DNA of 5,078 bases from NCBI GenBank assembly GCA_937892105.1, contig CALAUZ010000117.1:1-5078 (forward strand). The letters are read 5' to 3'. Below the pieces are notes generated by a model. The model did not search any database and was not told where the DNA came from. It saw only the letters and a program-made list of their open reading frames with translations. Within the stretch, counting starts at the first letter, position 1. Each line of letters opens with the position of its first letter. The position numbers were made by a program, and so were the translations under genes. Below are positions 1-5,078 of this stretch, piece after piece. The stretch is from an uncultured Fretibacterium sp. Its GTDB lineage: Bacteria > Synergistota > Synergistia > Synergistales > Aminobacteriaceae.

Positions 1-1
1 A

Positions 2-3000
2 GCTGGAAGTTTTGCGGGTACATTCGGCAAAGCAGGAAAAGCACTCGCAGATTTTCAGAAACAGGCTGAACAGATGCAGAAACAAACGGCACAAATTGAG
101 TCGTATCAGAAAATGCAGGGTGCAATCGATAAAAACTCTACTGAAATGCAGACGATGTACGATAAAGCCGAAGCCCTTAACGCACAGGCGGCAGTCTCAA
201 ATACACGGACGCAGGATTTATCCTCGCAGTATCGAACAGCCCAGCAGGAAACAGCGAGGCTCAATGCAGAGAATGTACGCAACACAGACGCATACAAAGC
301 CGCTCAGCTCAATGTGAAATCACTTGAGAAGCAAATATTAGCCACATCACAACCGACAGCGGAATTACAGCGACAATACAAGGCAGCGCAGGAAGAAGTA
401 AGACGGCTTGAAAGTGCAATGAAAAGTAGCTCCGAAGCAATGAAAGCCGCCCGCAAGAATGAGCAGGATTTAGCGCGTCAGGTAAAAGAGTCAAAGCGAG
501 AGACTAAATCCCTGACAGACGAATCGAAAGGCTTGACCGAACAAGGCGACAAGTTAAAGCAGACGATAGACCGAGACAAAGAGTCATTATCCCGAATGGC
601 CGCTGAACTTAAAGCCGCCGGAATCGACACGAAGAATCTTACTGGGGAACAAGCCAGACTGACCCAACAATCCCAGCGCATGGCCGAAGCGCAAGAAAAA
701 TACAAACGCTCAAAAGCAGCCCTAGAGCAAACGAAGCAAAATCTCTCATGGAACAACATAAAGGGAGAATTGATGACAGATGCGGGACTCGGTTATGCGC
801 TGTATAAGCCAGTGAGTCAGGCAGCGGATTTTGAGTCAGCGATGGCGCGAGTGAATGCGGTTGCGTTTTCAGGTGCGGGACGCGATAAGGAAGCGGATGC
901 AAAATCATTCAAGGCATTATCGGAACAAGCTCGGCAATTAGGACGCGACACACAATTTACGGCGGTACAGGCTGCGCAGTCTCAGGAGAATTTAGCTCGT
1001 GCAGGTTTTAAGGCCGATGAGATAATCGCGGCCATGCCCGGATTGCTGAACATGGCTGCGGCTGAGGGTATGGATTTGGCTACAGCTTCTGACGTTGCGG
1101 CAAGCACCTTACGAGGTTTCAAGCTGTCAGCAGATCAGGTGAACCGCGTCGCGGACGTTCTTGCACAGACCAGCGCGGCGAGCAACACAAGCATAGTTGG
1201 ACTCGGCGAGGGCATGAAGTATGTAGCTCCTGTTGCGGCAAATTTGGGAGTGTCGCTCGAAGAAACATCAGCCATGCTCGGAGTTATGGCCAATGCAGGC
1301 ATTAAGGGTACTGAGGGCGGTACAGCGTTGCGAGGAGCATTCCTGCGTTTAGCGCAAGAGCCGAAAGCAGTTGAGAAGGCGTTAAACAGTCTTGGAGTCG
1401 CAAGCAGGGATGCAAAAGGAAATATGCGCCAGTTGCCCGATATAATGACGGAATTATCCGAGAAAATGAAGAATATGGGCGATGCCGACAAGATGCAAAA
1501 ACTTGCCGACATATTTGGCGTTCGTGCTGTTTCTGGAATGATGGCGGTTATGAGCGGAGTTGCTGACGGTTCATTAGAAACTATCACGCAGTACAACAAA
1601 GAAGCAACGGGTATTCTCAAGGCCATGTCAGAAGCGACAGGAGCAAGCCTTGATGAAATGCGCGGGGCAATGAAGGACGTTGAGCCGTATACAGAAAAGC
1701 TCGGAATCTCTTACAGGGATTTGGCGATATACACGGCCATGCTTGCCAAGAGCGGGACTACTGGCGCGATTGCCAATAGTCAGTTGACGGCGGTATTTTC
1801 AAAAATCGTAAAAGACTCAAAGAGAGTCAACAAGGCTTTGCAGGGTTATGGAATATCTCTGGTCGATGATAAGGGGAAAACACGCGACTTTCTCGAAATC
1901 CTGAAAGATTTAAACAACGCTATGAAGGGCATGGATGGCAAGAAGCAACTTGAAGCATTGCAAAAAATTTTCAAGGATGATGAGGCTGTACTAGGTATTC
2001 AGGCGTTAATGGCACAGTTTGAGCAAGGTGCGTACTTTGAGCTTGATAAGGTGAAAACTAAAGGTGTATCTGCGGAAATGGCCGAGAAACTGCTTGAAAC
2101 ATACAGCGGGCAGATGACTCTTCTTGGTTCAGCAACAGAAGGACTGATGATTGATATTGGAGATGTTCTGTTACCGATGTCAAAAGAAATAGTCAGGACA
2201 ATTACAGCTTGGACATCTGGATTATCAAAACTTGCACAAGAACATCCCGAAATCACAAGGGCTATTGTCGGTACTGTTGGAGCATTAGCGGCCTTAAAAG
2301 TTGGATTTGTCGGTCTCAAAATAGGCTGGAATTTGCTCAAGTTACCATTCTTGACTGGAAAAGTTGCGCTCGATTTGTTGAATCTCAAACTGTTGGGCAG
2401 TGCGGACGCAGTAACAGAGGCAGGCCAAAAAGCGGGTTTACTGTTAAAAGTCTGGGGCGGTCTCAAATCCGGCGCGAAAGGACTCGGAAAAGGTTTATGG
2501 AATGCGTTTAAGTTTGTCGGCAAGGGAGCATTTGACGCGGGGAAATTAGCCCTGTATTACAGCAAGCAACTTCTCATAACGACAGCTACAAAAGCATGGA
2601 CAGCTGCCCAGTGGTTATGGAACGCGGCCATGTCAGTAAACCCGATCGTGCTGATTATTGCGGCTATTGCAGGGGCTATTGCTATAGGCTACCTTCTCTA
2701 TAAGAACTGGGACAAGCTCAAAGCATGGTGGGCTTCGTGGACAGTTAAGGACGTTTTCGCAATAATTAAGGAATACGCTTCAAGGGCTGTAAATTTTGTA
2801 TTTGAATTGTGGGTTGAGTTCTGGAAGTGGTTGGGGTCATTAGTTCTTGGAGACTTGTTTGAACCTGTTGTACAGTCTGCTATTGACACATATTACTATG
2901 TCCAAAATAAATGGAATGAGTTTTGGGCATGGTGGGACTCGTTATCGCTGTCAGATTTCTTTGCGCCCGTGAAAGATTTTGCCGTCAGTGCGTATGATTA

Positions 3001-4327
3001 TGCCAAAGGGAAATGGCAGGAGCTTTCAGCGTGGTGGGACTCTTGGTCATTGTCAGATGTTTTTGCGCCTGTTAAGGAATATGCACTTGGAGCGTGGAAT
3101 TTAGCCAAAGGAAAATGGGAAGAGTTCAAAGCGTGGTGGGATTCATTCACTCTCGGTGATATTTTCCCTGAAGGATTCTCGCTGTCATGGGACGGCGTTT
3201 TGTCGGGTTGGGAGAATCTCAAGGGAGTATTCGGCAATATAGATTTTGGCGGAATATGGGACTCTTTGTCATCAGGTTTCGCAACAGTCTGCGACTCAAT
3301 CAAAGGCGCGTGGAATGGTGTTACAGGTTTCATCAAAGACACATGGAACACGGCATCGGATTATGTTTCAGGCGCGTGGAAGTGGACAAAGGGATTATTC
3401 GGCTACGATACAGACGCGGAAGATTTGCAGGTACAAATTCAGGATATTACCGCGTTAAACAAGATGAGCGAGGGCTTATCCCAGAGAGTCGCCGAAATGA
3501 CTCAGGCATGGCAGCCCTTCAAGGATTCATTAGGCGAGGGCTTCACGCAAATATACACGGCCATGCAGGGAGTCTCGGACAAAATTCGCGGTGTTGTAAT
3601 TCCTGCTGTGAATGAATTAGTCTCAGCATTAAGCCGAGTTGCAACGGAGATAACAGCAATCGTTCAGGCCGGAAATATTGAGGTTGACGTTAGGACACCG
3701 AATCAAGGCATGGACAGTAATGTTCCACAGCAGTATCAGCGCATCTTAGGCGGTAGGAAACGCGCTGAGGGAGGCTTCATCACACAGCCTGAAATAGCGT
3801 TAATCGGTGAGGCAGGAAGGGAAGTTGTTATCCCGCTCGAAAAACAAGCACGAGGCACTGAATTATGGTTGCAAGCCGGGCGCGAGTTAGGGTTAATCAC
3901 AAACACGAGCATAACGAATAATTACCCCGTTCAGAATACAGAAGGCTATAACGCATTACCGCAAATAGTGAATGCCATGAAGATACAGCCACAAGTCAGC
4001 AATATCATTCCCCATGCAACAGGTGGAATCTTCACACAGCCCCATATAGGACTCGTAGCAGAGGCTGGGAGCGAGGCAATAATTCCGCTTGAAGACAAAT
4101 CACGGGGGCTTCCGTTGTGGATTGCGGCGGGGGAGGAATTAGGCTTTTCATTCGGCGGTTCATCAACGAATAGCAATATGTCGTTCACATTCAACCCAAC
4201 TGTCAGCGTTACGGTAAACGGCGGAGACCCTGACAGCGAGTCAAAATTCCGGCGGATTCTTTCGGAGATGTTCGAGGAATTATTCTTAGACTTTCAGGAA
4301 CGTATGCAGAGGATAGCGTTTGAATGA
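2..4327 (+). CDS. Phage tail tape measure protein, TP901 family (5' partial)
   Basis: Tape measure protein: it sets tail length during assembly and fills the tail tube until DNA ejection. The frame is open from base 2, with no ATG, GTG or TTG before the ATG at 74. The 24 codons before that ATG (AGSFAGTFGKAGKALADF...) read like a normal tape-measure N-terminus, so the true start is probably shortly upstream of the window. Numbering from the ATG at 74: residues 1-230 are Gln/Lys/Glu/Ala-rich coiled coil; 250-480 are the TP901 core (ESAMARVNAVAFS, GIKGTEGGTALRGAFLRL); 536-633 are a diverged second copy of part of the core; 730-755 and 857-876 are hydrophobic; 878-1031 carry Trp-rich 34-residue repeats; 1231-1274 and 1315-1358 carry a duplicated AxGGxxTQPxI motif; the charged end is RRILSEMFEELFLDF. 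At least 1441 codons are visible, which is long for P2-like phages. The stop overlaps the next start as ATGA. Identification is firm; exact subfamily is not. Confidence 0.96.
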   Translation, partial: AGSFAGTFGKAGKALADFQKQAEQMQKQTAQIESYQKMQGAIDKNSTEMQTMYDKAEALNAQAAVSNTRTQDLSSQYRTAQQETARLNAENVRNTDAYKAAQLNVKSLEKQILATSQPTAELQRQYKAAQEEVRRLESAMKSSSEAMKAARKNEQDLARQVKESKRETKSLTDESKGLTEQGDKLKQTIDRDKESLSRMAAELKAAGIDTKNLTGEQARLTQQSQRMAEAQEKYKRSKAALEQTKQNLSWNNIKGELMTDAGLGYALYKPVSQAADFESAMARVNAVAFSGAGRDKEADAKSFKALSEQARQLGRDTQFTAVQAAQSQENLARAGFKADEIIAAMPGLLNMAAAEGMDLATASDVAASTLRGFKLSADQVNRVADVLAQTSAASNTSIVGLGEGMKYVAPVAANLGVSLEETSAMLGVMANAGIKGTEGGTALRGAFLRLAQEPKAVEKALNSLGVASRDAKGNMRQLPDIMTELSEKMKNMGDADKMQKLADIFGVRAVSGMMAVMSGVADGSLETITQYNKEATGILKAMSEATGASLDEMRGAMKDVEPYTEKLGISYRDLAIYTAMLAKSGTTGAIANSQLTAVFSKIVKDSKRVNKALQGYGISLVDDKGKTRDFLEILKDLNNAMKGMDGKKQLEALQKIFKDDEAVLGIQALMAQFEQGAYFELDKVKTKGVSAEMAEKLLETYSGQMTLLGSATEGLMIDIGDVLLPMSKEIVRTITAWTSGLSKLAQEHPEITRAIVGTVGALAALKVGFVGLKIGWNLLKLPFLTGKVALDLLNLKLLGSADAVTEAGQKAGLLLKVWGGLKSGAKGLGKGLWNAFKFVGKGAFDAGKLALYYSKQLLITTATKAWTAAQWLWNAAMSVNPIVLIIAAIAGAIAIGYLLYKNWDKLKAWWASWTVKDVFAIIKEYASRAVNFVFELWVEFWKWLGSLVLGDLFEPVVQSAIDTYYYVQNKWNEFWAWWDSLSLSDFFAPVKDFAVSAYDYAKGKWQELSAWWDSWSLSDVFAPVKEYALGAWNLAKGKWEEFKAWWDSFTLGDIFPEGFSLSWDGVLSGWENLKGVFGNIDFGGIWDSLSSGFATVCDSIKGAWNGVTGFIKDTWNTASDYVSGAWKWTKGLFGYDTDAEDLQVQIQDITALNKMSEGLSQRVAEMTQAWQPFKDSLGEGFTQIYTAMQGVSDKIRGVVIPAVNELVSALSRVATEITAIVQAGNIEVDVRTPNQGMDSNVPQQYQRILGGRKRAEGGFITQPEIALIGEAGREVVIPLEKQARGTELWLQAGRELGLITNTSITNNYPVQNTEGYNALPQIVNAMKIQPQVSNIIPHATGGIFTQPHIGLVAEAGSEAIIPLEDKSRGLPLWIAAGEELGFSFGGSSTNSNMSFTFNPTVSVTVNGGDPDSESKFRRILSEMFEELFLDFQERMQRIAFE
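1223..1516 (+). repeat. Tape-measure core segment, copy 1 (protein-level repeat)
   Basis: Residues 384-481 (numbered from the ATG at 74), starting VAPVAANLGVSLEETSAMLG and ending at LADIF. This is the canonical part of the TP901 core, with the family motif GIKGTEGGTALRGAF followed by DAKGNMRQLPDIM. It aligns without gaps to residues 536-633, with 28 of 98 positions identical by hand count. The repeat is visible only in protein, not as obvious DNA similarity, so it is old. Confidence 0.75.
1679..1972 (+). repeat. Tape-measure core segment, copy 2 (diverged)
   Basis: Residues 536-633, starting VEPYTEKLGISYRDLAIYTA and ending at LQKIF. It matches copy 1 in register 152 residues downstream. Shared positions include LG.S near the start, A..G..G, K.VxKAL...G, D.KG..R, then I...L...MK.M and L..IF. 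The segment after it (MAEKLLETYSGQMTLLGSA, then IDIGDVLLP) matches the usual end of the TP901 core, so copy 2 sits where a single core would normally finish. It lacks the conserved GTALR signature of copy 1. Confidence 0.7.
2705..3166 (+). repeat. Trp-rich 34-residue tandem repeats in the tape measure (four full, one partial)
   Basis: Four consecutive units of exactly 34 residues (102 bp) start at 2705, 2807, 2909 and 3011; a fifth partial unit runs 3113-3166. The consensus is roughly (K/N)WxEFxAWWDSxxLxDxFAPVKxxAxxAxxxAKG. Units 3 and 4 share 22 of 34 residues by hand count; units 1 and 2 are more diverged and unit 5 breaks off after LGDIF. The block follows a hydrophobic stretch (IVLIIAAIAGAIAIGYLLY). 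Trp-rich amphipathic helical repeats are known in tape measure proteins. Whether they measure length or act in membrane passage cannot be told from sequence. Confidence 0.88.
3764..3895 (+). repeat. C-terminal AxGGxxTQPxI motif, copy 1
   Basis: A 44-residue segment (residues 1231-1274) beginning AEGGFITQPEIALIGEAG and continuing with IPLE and LWLQAGRELGL. The family signature GGxxTxPxxxLIGEAGxExxIPL is common near the C-terminus of phage tape measure proteins, usually once. Here it recurs 84 residues later with 25 of 44 identical residues and no gaps. Confidence 0.88.
4016..4147 (+). repeat. C-terminal AxGGxxTQPxI motif, copy 2
   Basis: Residues 1315-1358, beginning ATGGIFTQPHIGLVAEAG and continuing with IPLE and LWIAAGEELGF. 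It has the same length and register as copy 1. It is followed by a Ser/Asn-rich linker, a beta-prone stretch (FTFNPTVSVTVNGG) and the charged C-terminal helix of the tape measure. Confidence 0.88.
4308..4313 (+). promoter_or_regulatory. Probable ribosome binding site for tail protein X
   Basis: AGAGGA lies inside the last codons of the tape measure gene, 10 bases before the ATG at 4324. The spacing is slightly long but usable. Because the start codon overlaps the tape measure stop (ATGA at 4324-4327), translation of X is probably also coupled to termination of the upstream gene. Confidence 0.5.
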
Positions 4328-4446
4328 GAATATACACAACTAAGCAGGGTGATACTTGGGACATTATAGCCCTGAGAATGTACCCGAAATTAGGCGCGGA
4401 AAAACTAACAGACATTCTCATACGAGGGCGTGAATATTTCGCGTGA
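4324..4446 (+). CDS. X: Tail protein X (gpX, LysM-like), apparently truncated
   Basis: Encodes 40 residues: MRIYTTKQGDTWDIIALRMY, then PKLGAEKLTDILI, then a short tail RGREYFA and TGA. The opening YTTKQGDTWDxIA with a following MYP is characteristic of P2 gpX-like tail proteins, small LysM-fold parts of the tail tip or baseplate. Family members are usually about 65-75 residues and continue after the DILI helix with a second half ending in a (V/I)PxP-type segment. That half is absent here. The last six or so codons are read through sequence that, in the next frame, encodes the start of the downstream hub protein, so RGREYFA is probably not native. The start is firm: ATGA overlap with the tape measure stop and AGAGGA upstream. 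No gpU-like gene separates it from the tape measure. Likely a non-functional remnant. Confidence 0.8.
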   Translation: MRIYTTKQGDTWDIIALRMYPKLGAEKLTDILIRGREYFA

Positions 4447-5078
4447 TATTGCGCCGTATTTAGTCTCATTCACATACACCGACAACGCAAGCGACAAGGC
4501 CGATGATATTTCCCTGACACTTGAAGACAGAGCGCGTTTATGGTGCGGGGATTGGTTTCCGTCAAAAGGAGACAAAATTCGCGCAAGCATAATTGTACAC
4601 AACTGGGAGGATGAGTCGAAAATGGAGTCGCTCCCTTGCGGATTGTTTGAAGTTGACCAGATAGAATGTTCCGGCCCGCCTAATCAGGTAACAATCAAAG
4701 CAGTGTCGACTCTAGTCAGCAAACCTATGAGGCAGGAGAAACACACAAAGGCATGGGAGAACGTAAAGCTTTCATCAATCGCGGGAGATTTTGCGGGCAA
4801 GAGCGGACTCAAATTATTTTGGGACAGCTCTGAAGACCCTCAATTTGAACGGCGCGACCAAGTAGAAATCTCAGACCTTGAATTTTTATCGGGGCTTTGT
4901 AGGGATTACGGTATCGCGGTGAAGGTAACGGACACACAGCTAGTTTGCTACGATGAAGAAACATACGAGGATAAATCCCCAGTTGCGGAGCTTTCATACG
5001 GCGACAAGAAGTTAATCCGTTGGAGTTTCTCAAGTAAGACCGCCGGAACGTATAAGAGCGCGAAAATCTCCTTTCATG
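4430..5078 (+). CDS. D: Late control D / tail hub protein (gpD family), N-terminally trimmed and 3' partial
   Basis: The frame is open from 4409 (after TAA at 4406-4408) to the window end: 216 codons counted from GTG 4430. The protein (VNISRDIAPYLVSFTYTDNA..., LTLEDRARLWCGDWFPSKGD, LPCGLFEVDQIECSGPP, KAWENVKLSSIAGDFAG, LEFLSGLCRDYGIAVKVTD) fits P2 gpD-like proteins, relatives of the baseplate hub in the T4 gp27/VgrG class, which form the trimeric hub below the tail tube. Full-length members are usually 330-390 residues, so the rest lies beyond the window. Relatives normally carry some 10-15 residues before the YEGVxIS segment; here the codons for YEG (4421-4429) are preceded only by QTFS and a stop. 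GTG 4430 has GAGG only two bases upstream, too close for a good ribosome site; the next in-frame ATG is at 4622, inside conserved sequence. Reading it as a 5'-damaged gene is likely; expression by reinitiation after X is possible. Confidence 0.85.
   Translation, partial: MNISRDIAPYLVSFTYTDNASDKADDISLTLEDRARLWCGDWFPSKGDKIRASIIVHNWEDESKMESLPCGLFEVDQIECSGPPNQVTIKAVSTLVSKPMRQEKHTKAWENVKLSSIAGDFAGKSGLKLFWDSSEDPQFERRDQVEISDLEFLSGLCRDYGIAVKVTDTQLVCYDEETYEDKSPVAELSYGDKKLIRWSFSSKTAGTYKSAKISFH

Noticed and set aside
74..76. ATG 74 as the true tape-measure start
   Set aside because: The frame is open to the left window edge, the preceding 24 codons read like a natural tape-measure N-terminus, and there is no convincing ribosome site just before this ATG.
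12..317. A 101-codon plus-strand frame overlapping the tape-measure N-terminus
   Set aside because: Its Arg/His/Gln-rich translation is typical of an out-of-frame reading of a Gln/Ala/Lys coiled coil. The overlapping frame is clearly the coding one.
1135..1626. A 163-codon minus-strand open frame opposite the TP901 core
   Set aside because: It is antisense to the most conserved part of the tape measure. The product is low-complexity Ala/Ser/Pro-rich and matches no family I know.
1999..2523. A 174-codon minus-strand open frame opposite the tape measure gene
   Set aside because: It lies wholly antisense to well-conserved tape-measure sequence. Its translation is Pro/Ser/Phe-rich with no recognisable domain and no ribosome site or neighbours, as expected from the complement of a codon-biased gene.
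3187..3615. A 142-codon plus-strand frame in the Trp-rich part of the tape measure
   Set aside because: It is Arg/Gly-rich, domain-free and fully contained in the tape-measure frame; an out-of-frame shadow.
4961..4970. A second TACGAG within gene D, considered as support for a repeat-mediated deletion
   Set aside because: It shows that this 6-mer occurs by chance in Tyr-Glu codons, so the microhomology at 4421-4426 is suggestive only and is not listed as a repeat.

Overview
The window lies inside the tail-structure operon of a phage or prophage with a contractile, P2/Mu-like tail (a tailocin would look the same here). All recognisable genes are on the + strand with essentially no intergenic space. 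The organism cannot be fixed from this sequence. Base composition is moderate by eye, codon use is mixed (TTA and CTC for Leu, many GCG and CGC codons), and the proteins resemble P2-type tail proteins found in prophages of anaerobic bacteria. That last point is family memory, not a search result.

Layout: (1) Positions 2-4327 hold a very large tail tape measure protein, open at its 5' end. It has an N-terminal coiled coil, a TP901-type tape-measure core, a second diverged copy of part of that core, hydrophobic segments, a Trp-rich stretch of four and a half 34-residue repeats, and a C-terminal region with a 44-residue motif present twice. (2) Positions 4324-4446 hold a 40-codon tail protein X (gpX, LysM-like), started by an ATGA overlap with the tape measure stop and apparently cut short. 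(3) From about 4409/4430 to the window end, in another frame, runs a late-control D/tail-hub (gpD) reading frame that lacks its normal N-terminal residues and is open at the 3' end.

In an intact phage these genes work together. The tape measure sets tail length and occupies the tail lumen, gpX is a small LysM-like tail tip or baseplate component, and gpD forms the hub at the tip of the tube. The most notable local anomaly is the X/D junction. The C-terminal half of X and the extreme N-terminus of D both seem to be missing, and the two remnants overlap out of frame, as expected from a deletion of roughly 100-150 bp (inferred). The most notable architectural feature is that the tape measure shows internal duplication at three scales. 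I found no RNA gene, CRISPR array, transposon, terminator or att site, and nothing outside tail morphogenesis that points to a new system.
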